Shown piece by piece: positions 1 to 7,542 of a stretch of DNA of 64,000 nt (positions are counted from its first letter, which is position 1; each line of letters starts with the position of its first letter). The position numbers and the translations under genes were made by a program. The notes beneath the pieces are model-generated. The model was not told where the DNA came from and searched no databases. It saw only the letters and a program-made list of their open reading frames with translations. This stretch comes from Pseudarthrobacter cellobiosi (GTDB lineage Bacteria > Actinomycetota > Actinomycetes > Actinomycetales > Micrococcaceae): positions 186,001-250,000 of the forward strand of contig NZ_JAMXBJ010000050.1 of NCBI RefSeq assembly GCF_023913755.1, written 5' to 3'.

Positions 1-150
1 GATCAAGGCCGAGGCGAGGCCGTAGATGTAGAAGTCGTAGTACTCCAGTGCGGAGCCTACTGAGCTGGCAAGAGTTGCCCTTCGCAGCTGCTCCGGATCG
101 ACGGCGGCGCCGTCCATGTCAGTCTGCGGTGATTTAGTACGAGTTGTCAC
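1..150 (-). CDS. MFS transporter, N-terminal fragment (runs off window)
   Basis: Only the first 50 codons are inside the window. The start is a GTG at 150-148 with GGGAG a few bases upstream. After a short polar N-terminus comes RRATLASSVGSALEYYDFYI, the hallmark start of the first membrane segment of metabolite:H+ symporter (MHS) type major facilitator proteins, related to sugar-acid and aromatic-acid carriers. The remainder lies before base 1, so the substrate cannot be inferred. It follows an IclR-family regulator on the same strand with 182 bases between them, so that regulator probably controls it. An internal ATG at 117 is possible but has a poorer ribosome site. Confidence 0.8.
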   Translation of the reverse strand, partial: MTTRTKSPQTDMDGAAVDPEQLRRATLASSVGSALEYYDFYIYGLASALI

Positions 151-223
151 AAGAACTCCCTCAAAAACACTCCAGGCCCCCGTTGGCCTGGTGGGATAGC
201 GAGGACACGCCGTGGCGTCGATC

Positions 224-303
224 ACTATACTGAACAGAGTACAGCAAGTTGAACACGTAGCAAGTGGTTGACGGATATTTTGTTCACAACCGGGGTGATG
301 AAC
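224..303 (-). promoter_or_regulatory. Promoter region of the MFS gene with repeated TGAAC half-sites
   Basis: On the minus strand a TATAGT -10-like hexamer lies at 229-224. TGAAC half-sites (plus-strand reading) occur at 231-235, 250-254 and 299-303, with an inverted one at 282-286. The element CTGAACAGA at 230-238 recurs exactly in front of the IclR-family gene at 1184-1192. IclR-family regulators commonly bind such clustered half-sites. Operator function is an inference. Confidence 0.45.
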
Positions 304-332
304 GTTAAATAGGGCCGCCAGAGCGCGGACAC

Positions 333-1130
333 TCAGCCCATTGGGTTGCCCAGGGACCGCGCCAGCTCGTTCAGTTCCTTGACCATCCGGGAACCCTGCT
401 CCGCGGAGTATGTGGCCTTAAGGGCCGTGACTGACAAACCAAGGCTCGGGCCGTGGGCACCGCGCGTAGGCACGGCCACAGCCAGGCAGACCACTCCAGT
501 AGTGGATTCCTCATCTTCGAACGCATAGCCCTGTTCACGGATGGTTGTGAGCTGCGCCTTCAATTCGGCCCCGGTGCGGAGGGACTTCGGGGTCAGCACC
601 GGAAGCTGGGCGTCATCGGAAAACATTGCGTCGACGTCGTGGTCGTGAAGGCGGGCAATCAGGGCCTTGCCCACGGCACACAGGGACACCGGCATCTTGT
701 CACCGATGTTGGACGTCAGCCGGACCGCCGGATGGCCCTCGTAGCGGGCCAAATAGATCACGTTGGTTCCGTCCAGCATGGCTATGCGTACTGTCTCCCC
801 GGAAAGGGTCGGCGCCTGCTCGCAGAACCGGTAGAACTCCTGTACTTCGTCGAGCCGGCTGAGATAGGCGGCGCCGAGTTCCACGAGCTTGCGGCCCAGC
901 GTGAATTCGGCGCCCTGGCGGCTGATCAGCCGGGCTTCTTCCAACGCCAGCAACAGGTTGGAGGTGGACGACTTGGGGATACCCAGCTCGCGGGCCAGGT
1001 CGCTCAGCGTCAGCCGCCCCGTCGCAGAGGCTGCCAAGGCGTCCATGACGGCGGCGGCACGCGTGACCGCCGGCGCCGGCGATGTGCTCCCCAAACCCTC
1101 AGAGGAGCGGGAGGTGCGGGAATCGGCCAT
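333..1130 (-). CDS. IclR-family transcriptional regulator
   Basis: A 265-residue regulator with the standard IclR architecture. Residues about 20-80 form a winged helix-turn-helix (LTLSDLARELGIPKSSTSNL), followed by an effector-binding domain with the family signature around GKALIARL and a C-terminal CLAVAVPTR segment. The start ATG at 1130 has AAGGAG six bases upstream. The gene precedes the MFS transporter on the same strand. Both upstream regions carry the CTGAACAGA element, which suggests autoregulation together with control of the transporter. The ligand is not deducible, although MHS transporters paired with IclR regulators usually handle aromatic or sugar acids. The family call is secure; the regulon is inferred. 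Confidence 0.92.
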   Translation of the reverse strand: MADSRTSRSSEGLGSTSPAPAVTRAAAVMDALAASATGRLTLSDLARELGIPKSSTSNLLLALEEARLISRQGAEFTLGRKLVELGAAYLSRLDEVQEFYRFCEQAPTLSGETVRIAMLDGTNVIYLARYEGHPAVRLTSNIGDKMPVSLCAVGKALIARLHDHDVDAMFSDDAQLPVLTPKSLRTGAELKAQLTTIREQGYAFEDEESTTGVVCLAVAVPTRGAHGPSLGLSVTALKATYSAEQGSRMVKELNELARSLGNPMG

Positions 1131-1173
1131 GATTCTCCTTCGATCGGCACGCCGGGGCGCTTCGCGTAGATGC

Positions 1174-1192
1174 GTTCAATCTGCTGAACAGA
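1174..1192. promoter_or_regulatory. Inverted repeat upstream of the IclR gene (candidate autoregulatory operator)
   Basis: GTTCA (1174-1178), six bases, then TGAAC (1185-1189) forms a perfect dyad 44 bases before the IclR start. The right half extends into CTGAACAGA (1184-1192), also present at 230-238 before the transporter. Confidence 0.45.
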
Positions 1193-1275
1193 AACCATCA
1201 TAATGGCTTAGCGGCGATTCAGGGCCCGGGCCAAGGCGCCGTCCACCGCGCCACGCACCCCGGTCCGCGTGGCAT

Positions 1276-1305
1276 TTGTTTGTTTCGGGAAGTTCACGGT
1301 ATATT
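1276..1305 (+). promoter_or_regulatory. Orphan plus-strand promoter
   Basis: TTGTTT at 1276-1281 and TATATT at 1300-1305 are separated by 18 bases, a good sigma-70-type promoter. It would start transcription at about 1311-1313, immediately before the terminator-like hairpin at 1314-1354. No plus-strand gene follows. Confidence 0.5.
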
Positions 1306-1311
1306 CATTTC

Positions 1312-1358
1312 AGACCCTCCACCGCGGCATCCCCCAATAGTCGCGGTGGAGGGTTTTC
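1312..1358 (+). ncRNA. Candidate tiny hairpin RNA with a C-rich loop
   Basis: A perfect 13-bp stem (1314-1326 with 1342-1354) encloses a 15-base loop containing CCCCC, and TTTT follows directly. It starts where the upstream promoter should initiate, so the whole transcript would be about 45 nt of hairpin plus U tail. The C-rich loop recalls the actinobacterial 6C RNA class, but that class normally has two C-loop hairpins and only one is seen here. Alternatively it is a simple terminator of antisense transcription. No coding gene on the plus strand explains it. Confidence 0.4.
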
Positions 1359-1395
1359 CAATGCCTGAATGTTTTCGCGGGCTTGGCCGCCGGGT

Positions 1396-1716
1396 TCAGG
1401 CGACGTCCACCACGGATTCCCTCAGCCTCCAGCCGCCACCAAGGCCGTCGCGCTCCAGCACCATGGTGGTCAGCGCGGACTGCGGATTGCGGCCCAGCCG
1501 CACCTGGACCTGCAAGACCTCAACGTCCACGCGGCCCAACCCTTTGGGCATACGCCGCTGCGCCTCCCACCAGCTCACACGCTCAAACCATCTCACTGCC
1601 TCGGCACCGACGGCCCACTCCCTGCCGTTGCTGACCACCGCCGTCGGGCTGCCGTCCTTGGCCGTCTTCATCACCACATATTCCATAGCGGGAACACTAG
1701 GGACAGCCACCGACAA
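1396..1716 (-). CDS. Small DUF6504-like protein
   Basis: Up to 106 residues from a TTG start at 1716; an internal ATG at 1686 would give 96. The body carries VRWFERVSWWEAQRRMPKG and then VDVEVLQVQVRLG, a pattern of W-x-x-R-x-x-WW followed by a beta-strand-rich segment that I associate with the DUF6504 family, often found near ImuA/ImuB/DnaE2 mutasome genes in actinobacteria. No such genes are nearby. Neither start has a convincing ribosome binding site. Assignment is by motif resemblance only; function unknown. Confidence 0.55.
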   Translation of the reverse strand: MSVAVPSVPAMEYVVMKTAKDGSPTAVVSNGREWAVGAEAVRWFERVSWWEAQRRMPKGLGRVDVEVLQVQVRLGRNPQSALTTMVLERDGLGGGWRLRESVVDVA

Positions 1717-1725
1717 TATGGCGCC

Positions 1726-2118
1726 CTAGCGGAATTGAGCCAGGATGGCACGGATTGTTGAACCCTTGGCGTCTGCGTAGTCCTGCATGAAAGTCCATTC
1801 CTGATCCGCCAGCCTACGTTTGAGCTGTTCGTATTCGATCCGGGCGTCCTGGTCACTTCGGAGGTAGTCCCGAAACCGGATCATGCGCGTTGCTTCCTCG
1901 CATCCAGCGGTGAACACGTGCAAATTCACCTAGTGAACCTTGTGATTCAACAGGCGGTGTTCGAACCACCCCGGCTCGCGGAGGTGGTGAAGGAACCCGA
2001 CGGTCTCAAGCTGGGGGATGTACGTTTCCTCAGCGGCGGAGTCTTTGACGAGCAGGACAATGTCGATGACCGGCTTCGAAGCAAGCCCGGGAACCGATGT
2101 CGAGCCGACGTGCTCCAC
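1726..2118 (-). pseudogene. Broken GrpB/UPF0157-family gene (5' truncated, internal stop)
   Basis: Reading on the minus strand from 2118, the frame gives VEHVGSTSVPGLASKPVIDI, then REPGWFEHR, an in-frame TAG at about 1932-1930, and continues in the same frame as VNLHVFTAGCEEATRMIRF to a normal C-terminus at 1726. These are consecutive conserved blocks of GrpB-family (UPF0157) nucleotidyltransferase-like proteins. The spacing across the stop matches the family, so one sense codon has mutated to amber. The N-terminal 30-40 residues expected before VEHVGSTS are missing: homology starts immediately after the terminator of tRNA-Val. Two short reading frames cover the pieces, but the gene is best read as one dead gene. 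Confidence 0.8.
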
Positions 2119-2126
2119 TGTGCAAC

Positions 2127-2170
2127 AAAAACCCCGCCGTTCCCGGCCACTCGGGCCAGGAACAACGGGG
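2127..2170 (-). terminator. Intrinsic terminator of tRNA-Val
   Basis: On the minus strand CCCCG and GTTCC pair with GGAAC and CGGGG around a GC-rich inner hairpin, followed by TTTTT. It begins five bases after the encoded CCA end of the tRNA. Confidence 0.85.
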
Positions 2171-2174
2171 TTGG

Positions 2175-2250
2175 TGGTGGGTCCTACCGGGATCGAACCG
2201 ATGACATCCACGGTGTAAACGTGGCGCTCTACCAGCTGAGCTAAAGACCC
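2175..2250 (-). tRNA. tRNA-Val (anticodon UAC)
   Basis: The minus strand reads as a 76-nt cloverleaf. The acceptor is GGGTCTT paired with AGGACCC, the D-arm is GCTC..GAGC, the anticodon stem CCACG/CGTGG has loop TTTACAC (anticodon TAC, Val), and the T-arm carries TTCGATC. The discriminator is A and the terminal CCA (2177-2175) is encoded. A T-tract terminator follows. Confidence 0.97.
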
Positions 2251-2350
2251 AAACTGCCAGTTTTTCGCACCTCAGCGCGTCAACCAACGAACATAAACTG
2301 TACCTGACGGGCGGGACGAAAAGCCAATCGACACGATCGGCCCCGAACGG

Positions 2351-3274
2351 TCAAAGATCGGGGAGTTCGGCGGCGAGCCAGGTCAGTGCCTCGCTGACGC
2401 CTGCGTCGAGCTTGATGGTGGCGTACTGGTCGCCCCGGGTATCGCCCCTGTTGATGATCACCACAGGCTTGCCGTCCTTCGCCGCGTGACGGACGAACCG
2501 CAGTCCGCTCATCACGGTCAGCGATGATCCGGCAACAAGCAATGCCTCTGCACTGTCCACCATCGCGTAGGCGGCTTCCGCGCGTTCCTTGGGCACGTTC
2601 TCGCCGAAGTAGACAAAGTCGGGCTTGAGCATTCCGCCGCAGGCGGGGCAGGCGGCGACCACAAAACTGCTGACCAGAGCCATGTCCTCAACAGTGGCGT
2701 CGGCGTCGGGCGCCATTTCCACCAGGCCGGACGTTGTGGCGCGCGCCAGGAAGCCGGGATTGAGTTCGTCGAGCACCCCCGCCAGCATGCGGCGGGTATA
2801 GGTGCGTTTGCAATCAAGGCAGACCACCCGGTCAAAACGGCCGTGGAGGTCAATGACATTCCGGCTGCCGGCGTCTTCATGCAGCCGATCCACGTTCTGC
2901 GTGATTAACCCGGCGAGCAGGCCCCGCCGCTCAAGTTCTGCGGCCGCACTGTGCCCAGGGTTTGGATCTGCGTGCCGCAAGTGGGACCAGCCGATATGGT
3001 TCCGCGCCCAATAGCGCTGGCGGTTGGCGGCGTCACGCACAAACTCCTGGTACGTCATGGGCGACCGTGGCACGGCGTCCGGCCCGCGGTAATCCGGTAT
3101 GCCCGAATCGGTGCTCAGCCCGGCGCCGGTCAGCAGCACCAGTCGGTTGCCGGACAACAACTCCTTGACGCGTTCCAGTCCTTGAAGGTCCGTACTGGAC
3201 AGCGCAGCAGGGTCAGCGGCTGCCGGCAGGCTGGCGAAGCCCGTCAGGCCGATGCCGTGCCGCTGCTGGTCCAT
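2351..3274 (-). CDS. Sir2-family NAD-dependent protein deacylase
   Basis: A 307-residue sirtuin that removes acyl groups from lysines using NAD+. Visible motifs are GAGLSTDSGIPDYRG (residues about 50-64, NAD binding), TQNVDRLHEDAG, and the catalytic-histidine block IDLHGRF. A four-cysteine zinc site is CLDC then CPAC, and GSSLTV with INRGDT forms the rest of the NAD pocket. All catalytic features look intact. About 30 residues precede the sirtuin core. It starts six bases after ahpE ends, on the same strand, so it is probably the last gene of a DUF3052-ahpE-sir2 operon. Substrates cannot be inferred. Confidence 0.93.
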   Translation of the reverse strand: MDQQRHGIGLTGFASLPAAADPAALSSTDLQGLERVKELLSGNRLVLLTGAGLSTDSGIPDYRGPDAVPRSPMTYQEFVRDAANRQRYWARNHIGWSHLRHADPNPGHSAAAELERRGLLAGLITQNVDRLHEDAGSRNVIDLHGRFDRVVCLDCKRTYTRRMLAGVLDELNPGFLARATTSGLVEMAPDADATVEDMALVSSFVVAACPACGGMLKPDFVYFGENVPKERAEAAYAMVDSAEALLVAGSSLTVMSGLRFVRHAAKDGKPVVIINRGDTRGDQYATIKLDAGVSEALTWLAAELPDL

Positions 3275-3280
3275 GCGGCT

Positions 3281-3775
3281 TCAGGCCTGTTCCAGACCTG
3301 CCAGAGCATCCTGGTATTCGGCGAGCTCGCGGGCCTGCCCACGCGGATTCACCACGACGTAGCGGATTGTTCCGGTTGCATCGATGATGAACGTCCCGCG
3401 CCCAGCCATACCGCTCTCCGGGTCGAAGACACCGTACGCGGTGGCGACAGCGCCGTGCGGCCAGAAGTCGGCCAGAAGGTCAAAGCCGTAGCTTTCCTTC
3501 TCGGCATAGGCCCGCAGGCTGAACTTGCTGTCCACAGACACGGCCAGGACAGTGGCCCTGGCATCCTCGAACGCGGCCAGGTTGTCCCGGATTTCGCAGA
3601 GCTCGCCGGTGCAGACACCCGAAAATGCAAACGGATAAAACACCAGCACAACGTTCTGCCCGCGGAAAGTCGATAACCGGACAGGTTCTCCGAACTGGTT
3701 TACCAGCTCAAAGTCCGGGGCAAGCTCCCCCACCGCCGGAACAGTCTGCCCGGCTACGGCAAGAGCTGCCGTCAC
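3281..3775 (-). CDS. ahpE: One-cysteine peroxiredoxin AhpE
   Basis: Reduces hydroperoxides via a peroxidatic cysteine. The 164-residue protein carries PDFEL, FYPFAFSGVCTGELCEI (peroxidatic Cys in the SGVCTGE context), DFWPHGAVATAYGVFD and RGTFIIDATGTIR, closely matching the mycobacterial AhpE type. I place the start at GTG 3775, which overlaps the TGA of the DUF3052 gene as GTGA and has AGGAAG upstream; the open frame continues to 3925 but upstream codons do not look like a peroxiredoxin. The order DUF3052-ahpE next to a divergent aceE is also found in Mycobacterium tuberculosis, supporting both calls. Confidence 0.93.
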   Translation of the reverse strand: MTAALAVAGQTVPAVGELAPDFELVNQFGEPVRLSTFRGQNVVLVFYPFAFSGVCTGELCEIRDNLAAFEDARATVLAVSVDSKFSLRAYAEKESYGFDLLADFWPHGAVATAYGVFDPESGMAGRGTFIIDATGTIRYVVVNPRGQARELAEYQDALAGLEQA

Positions 3776-4191
3776 TTGTTCTTCCTGCTGACCAGGCGGG
3801 TGGCACTCCAGTCCTTTGACACACCTGCCGAGGTGGTGAGGTGCAGGCCCGCAGTGGGCGCCGCTTCCTGGATTTCCGCCGGCGACACGTACCCGGTGCG
3901 CCCGGACTTTGGCGTCAACACCCAAACAACCCCGGTTTCACTCAGGGTGGTCAGGGAATCCATGAGGCTATCGACCAGATCCCCGTCGCCCTCCCGCCAC
4001 CAAAAAATGACGGCGTCAACAACGTCGTGATCGTCCTCGTCCAGGAGCTCGGACCCTGTCAGGTCCTCAATATCGTCACGTAAGTCGAAATCGACGTCGT
4101 CGTCGTAACCGAACTCCTGAATCAGATCCCCGTTTTTGAAACCCAATTTTTCCGCCACATTTACCGAAGTGGCGGCGTCGGCCTCGCTCAC
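3772..4191 (-). CDS. DUF3052 family protein
   Basis: A 139-residue acidic protein, conserved in actinobacteria and of unknown function. Recognisable parts are VAEKLGFKNGDLIQEFGYDD, an acidic stretch around DDIEDLTGSELLDEDD, and a C-terminal half with WVLTPKSGRTGYV. The preferred start is GTG 4191, because GGAGG lies four bases upstream; an in-frame TTG at 4203 would overlap that site. The stop overlaps the ahpE start, implying translational coupling. It is divergent from aceE. No catalytic motif is evident. Confidence 0.88.
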   Translation of the reverse strand: MSEADAATSVNVAEKLGFKNGDLIQEFGYDDDVDFDLRDDIEDLTGSELLDEDDHDVVDAVIFWWREGDGDLVDSLMDSLTTLSETGVVWVLTPKSGRTGYVSPAEIQEAAPTAGLHLTTSAGVSKDWSATRLVSRKNK

Positions 4192-4412
4192 GTGTTCCTC
4201 CAATGCCTAATACATGCAATTCGCATAGTGATTTCCATTACTCCCAGCCAACACCCTTTGTGCCTGCGCTTCAAGCTGCCACCACCGCGATCCGCCATAT
4301 TCTGCGTCACATCCGGCGCCGTCAGCCTGCGTTGCAGCGGCTTTCGTCACACAACCAGTATGACGGCGAAATACAACAGGGACGCCATGGACGCGGCTAC
4401 GCATCGCGCTGG

Positions 4413-4431
4413 AGTCACAGCTAGAGTGACT
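4413..4431. promoter_or_regulatory. Perfect dyad upstream of aceE (candidate operator)
   Basis: AGTCAC (4413-4418), seven bases AGCTAGA, then GTGACT (4426-4431), with a further GTGAC at 4433-4437. The dyad lies about 185 bases before the aceE start. It looks like a dimeric regulator site; the regulator is unknown. Confidence 0.4.
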
Positions 4432-4551
4432 GGTGACAACTATGCCTGCGGGGCGACCGCCTGGAACTCAATGGCAGACATAGGCGTGATAGGACCCTGC
4501 CCGGCGCACATGACCGGGCTGTTGTAACCGATACGTCGCACACGTCGCATT

Positions 4552-4580
4552 CATGCCGGACAGTCACCCTGCCCGGCATG
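4552..4580 (+). promoter_or_regulatory. Stem-loop in the aceE leader
   Basis: CATGCCGG (4552-4559) pairs with CCGGCATG (4573-4580) around a 13-base loop, 36 bases before the preferred GTG start. There is no T tract, so it is more likely a 5' mRNA structure than a terminator. Confidence 0.35.
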
Positions 4581-4616
4581 TGGGCGCCGATGCATGCGCG
4601 CAAAGAGAGGTTGGAC

Positions 4617-7358
4617 GTGGCTGCAGGAGAAGAGACCTCCCATATCCTCAGCGGGTTGACAAACCAGCTGCCTGATCGTGATCCGGAAGAGACCGCCGAA
4701 TGGCTGGAGTCCCTGGATGCCCTGATTCAGGAACAGGGCACCGAGCGTGCCCAATACATCATGCGGAGCCTGCTCCAGCGCGCCGGCGCGCAGAGCGTCG
4801 GCGTGCCGATGGTGACCACCACGGACTACGTGAACACCATCCCGGTGGATCAGGAAGCTCCTTTCCCCGGCAACGAGGAGTTCGAGCGCCGGTACCGGGC
4901 GTACATGCGCTGGAACGCCGCCATCATGGTGCACCGGTCCCAGCGGCCAAACATCGGCGTGGGCGGGCACATCTCCACCTACGCCGGGGCCGCCACCCTG
5001 TACGAGGTGGGCTTCAACCACTTCTTCCGCGGCAAGGACCACCCCGGCGGCGGTGACCAGGTCTTCTTCCAGGGCCATGCCTCCCCCGGCATGTACGCCC
5101 GCGCGTTCATGGAAGGCCGGCTCGCCGAGGAGGACCTGGACGGATTCCGGCAGGAAAAGTCCAAGGAAGGCCACGCGCTCTCCTCCTACCCGCACCCGCG
5201 CCTCATGCCAGACTTCTGGGAATTCCCCACGGTCTCCATGGGCATCGGCCCGATGAACGCGATCTACCAGGCCCAGTCCAACCGGTACCTGCACAACCGC
5301 GGTCTGAAAGACACCAGCGACCAGCAGGTCTGGGCGTTCCTGGGCGACGGCGAAATGGACGAGCCCGAGTCCCGCGGCCTGCTCCAGCTCGCCGCCAACG
5401 AGAACCTCGACAACCTCAACTTCGTGATCAACTGCAACCTCCAGCGCCTGGACGGTCCCGTCCGCGGCAACGGCAAGATCATGCAGGAACTCGAAGCGTT
5501 CTTCCGCGGCGCGGGCTGGAACGTCATCAAGGTCGTCTGGGGCCGGGAGTGGGATGACCTGCTCACCAAGGACGCCGACGGCTCGCTCGTGAAGATCATG
5601 AACGAGACCCCGGACGGTGACTACCAGACCTACAAGGCAGAGTCCGGCGGGTTTGTCCGCGAGCACTTCTTCGGTAAGACCCCGCAGACCAAGGACATGG
5701 TCGCGGACCTCTCCGATGACGAGATCTGGAACCTCAAGCGCGGCGGCCACGACTACCGCAAGGTCTACGCCGCGTATAAGGCTGCCACCGAATTCAAGGG
5801 CAAGCCCACCGTGATCCTGGCCAAAACGGTCAAGGGCTACGGACTCGGACCGCACTTCGAGGGCCGCAACGCGACCCACCAGATGAAAAAGCTCACCCTC
5901 GATGACCTGAAGAAGTTCCGCGACCACCTGCGGATTCCGGTCACCGACGAGCAGCTGGAGAAGGACCCGTACCAGCCCCCGTACTTCCACCCGGGCACCG
6001 ATGCGCCGGAGATCCAGTACATGATGGAACGCCGCGCCCAGCTGGGCGGTTCTGTTCCTGAGCGCCGCTCCAAGCACCAGGAGATCGCCCTCCCGGAGGC
6101 AAAAACGTACGAGGTTGCCAAGCGCGGTTCCGGGAAGCAGCAGGCGGCCACCACCATGGCGTTTGTCCGGCTCCTCAAGGACCTTATGCGGGACAAGAAC
6201 TTCGGCAAGCACATCGCGCCGATCATCCCCGATGAGGCCCGCACGTTCGGCATGGACGCATTCTTCCCCACGGCCAAGATCTACAACCCCAAGGGCCAGA
6301 ACTACCTGTCGGTGGACCGGGACCTCGTCCTCGCGTACAAGGAATCGGCCCAGGGCCAGCTGATCCACCCCGGCATCAATGAAGCCGGCGCGGTCGCAGC
6401 GTTCACCGCCGCCGGCACCGCCTACGCCACCCACGGCGTACCGCTGATCCCGGTGTACGTGTTCTACTCCATGTTCGGCTTCCAGCGCACCGGCGACGCC
6501 TTCTGGGCCGCCGGGGACCAGATGGCCCGCGGGTTCATCATCGGCGCCACCGCCGGGCGGACCACACTGACCGGCGAAGGCCTCCAGCACGCCGACGGCC
6601 ACTCCCCGCTGCTGGCCTCCACGAACCCGGCAGTGGTCACCTACGACCCCGCCTACGGGTACGAGATGGGCCACATCATCCGGGACGGCATCGAGCGCAT
6701 GTACGGGCCCGATTCGGCTGACCGGAACCTGATGTACTACATCACGGTCTACAACGAGCCCATCACGCAGCCCGCAGAGCCCGAAGAGCTCGACGTGGAA
6801 GGTGTCCTCAAGGGCATCTACCTCCTGGCTCCGGCGAAGATCGACGGTCCCCGGACCCAGATCCTGGCCTCCGGTGTCTCGGTTCCCTGGGCCATCGAAG
6901 CCCAGCGGCTGCTCGCCGAGGACTGGGGCGTCTCCGCCGACGTCTGGTCCGTCACGTCCTGGAACGAACTGCGCCGCGATGGCATGGCCGCCGAGGAGGA
7001 GGCCTTCCTGAACCCGGGCCAGCCCGCCCGTGTTCCGTTTGTGACCCAGCAGCTTGCCGGCGCCACAGGACCCGTGGTTGCGGTCTCGGACTACATGAAG
7101 GCCGTCCCGGACCAGATCCGCCAGTTTGTGCCGAACGAGTTCGCCACGCTGGGTGCGGATGGCTTCGGCTTCTCCGACACCCGTGCAGCTGCCCGCCGCT
7201 TCTTCAAGAACGACATCCACTCCATCGTGGTCCGTTCCCTGGAACTGCTGGCACGCCGCGGCGAAGTTGATGCCCAGGCCCCGGCCCAGGCAATCGAGAA
7301 GTACAAGCTGCACAACGTCAACGCCGGTTCCACCGGCAATGCGGGCGGCGAGTCCTGA
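4617..7358 (+). CDS. aceE: Pyruvate dehydrogenase E1 component, homodimeric type
   Basis: Thiamine-diphosphate enzyme that decarboxylates pyruvate and passes acetyl groups to the E2 subunit of the pyruvate dehydrogenase complex. About 913 residues, matching the AceE family (near 890-920). It has IGVGGHISTYAGAATLYEVG near the N-terminus, the ThDP motif GDGEMDEPES followed by NLNFVINCNLQRLDGP, and a transketolase-like C-terminal half with GFQRTGD and GEGLQHADGHS. I prefer GTG 4617 because GAGAGG lies six bases upstream; the frame opens at 4578. fasR follows after a strong hairpin. E2 and E3 genes are not in the window. Confidence 0.95.
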   Translation: MAAGEETSHILSGLTNQLPDRDPEETAEWLESLDALIQEQGTERAQYIMRSLLQRAGAQSVGVPMVTTTDYVNTIPVDQEAPFPGNEEFERRYRAYMRWNAAIMVHRSQRPNIGVGGHISTYAGAATLYEVGFNHFFRGKDHPGGGDQVFFQGHASPGMYARAFMEGRLAEEDLDGFRQEKSKEGHALSSYPHPRLMPDFWEFPTVSMGIGPMNAIYQAQSNRYLHNRGLKDTSDQQVWAFLGDGEMDEPESRGLLQLAANENLDNLNFVINCNLQRLDGPVRGNGKIMQELEAFFRGAGWNVIKVVWGREWDDLLTKDADGSLVKIMNETPDGDYQTYKAESGGFVREHFFGKTPQTKDMVADLSDDEIWNLKRGGHDYRKVYAAYKAATEFKGKPTVILAKTVKGYGLGPHFEGRNATHQMKKLTLDDLKKFRDHLRIPVTDEQLEKDPYQPPYFHPGTDAPEIQYMMERRAQLGGSVPERRSKHQEIALPEAKTYEVAKRGSGKQQAATTMAFVRLLKDLMRDKNFGKHIAPIIPDEARTFGMDAFFPTAKIYNPKGQNYLSVDRDLVLAYKESAQGQLIHPGINEAGAVAAFTAAGTAYATHGVPLIPVYVFYSMFGFQRTGDAFWAAGDQMARGFIIGATAGRTTLTGEGLQHADGHSPLLASTNPAVVTYDPAYGYEMGHIIRDGIERMYGPDSADRNLMYYITVYNEPITQPAEPEELDVEGVLKGIYLLAPAKIDGPRTQILASGVSVPWAIEAQRLLAEDWGVSADVWSVTSWNELRRDGMAAEEEAFLNPGQPARVPFVTQQLAGATGPVVAVSDYMKAVPDQIRQFVPNEFATLGADGFGFSDTRAAARRFFKNDIHSIVVRSLELLARRGEVDAQAPAQAIEKYKLHNVNAGSTGNAGGES

Positions 7359-7392
7359 TCAACTCCCGCTGACCTGCTGTCAGCGGAAATGA

Positions 7393-7439
7393 ACGACGAC
7401 GGCGACCCTCACCGAAAAGGCGAGGGTCGCCGTCGTCGT
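7393..7439 (+). terminator. Hairpin terminator after aceE
   Basis: A perfect 18-bp stem (7393-7410 with 7422-7439) with an 11-base loop, 35 bases after the aceE stop. It is followed by C-rich sequence rather than T, which is common in high-GC actinobacteria. Confidence 0.7.
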
Positions 7440-7487
7440 CCCCCTGCCTTTCCGGACAGGAGGCCGCCTGTGATGCAGGTCCAACAA

Positions 7488-7506
7488 CGTTGTAGCCTTT
7501 GCACAA
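7488..7506 (+). promoter_or_regulatory. Candidate FasR operator upstream of fasR
   Basis: CGTTGTAGCCTTTGCACAA contains TTGT-N9-ACAA. It aligns with the element before fabD at 8790-8808 at 15 of 19 positions. It lies 36 bases before the fasR ATG, where a regulator would act on the promoter. Confidence 0.6.
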
Positions 7507-7542
7507 ATGGAGCTTGCCGGGCAGGCACCGTATGCTCGTAGG

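Larger units (their letters stand above)
4192..4616. other. 425-bp divergent intergenic region between DUF3052 and aceE
   Basis: No convincing gene is present; the short frames here lack family features and ribosome sites. The region must hold the divergent promoters. Two structures stand out and are listed separately: a 19-bp dyad at 4413-4431 and a leader hairpin at 4552-4580. The octamer ACGTCGCA is nearly repeated at 4533-4549. Confidence 0.6.

Noticed and set aside
2175..2250. tRNA-Val as an active integration site with a mobile island
   Set aside because: No integrase and no second copy of the tRNA 3' end were seen in the window; only the GrpB remnant suggests a past event.
3776..3925. 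Upstream extension of the ahpE frame to ATG 3925
   Set aside because: It overlaps DUF3052 codons and lacks peroxiredoxin sequence; GTG 3775 has a ribosome site and a GTGA overlap.
4551..7313. 920-codon open frame antisense to aceE
   Set aside because: A shadow of high-GC coding sequence; no recognisable domain, while the plus strand encodes a complete E1 enzyme.
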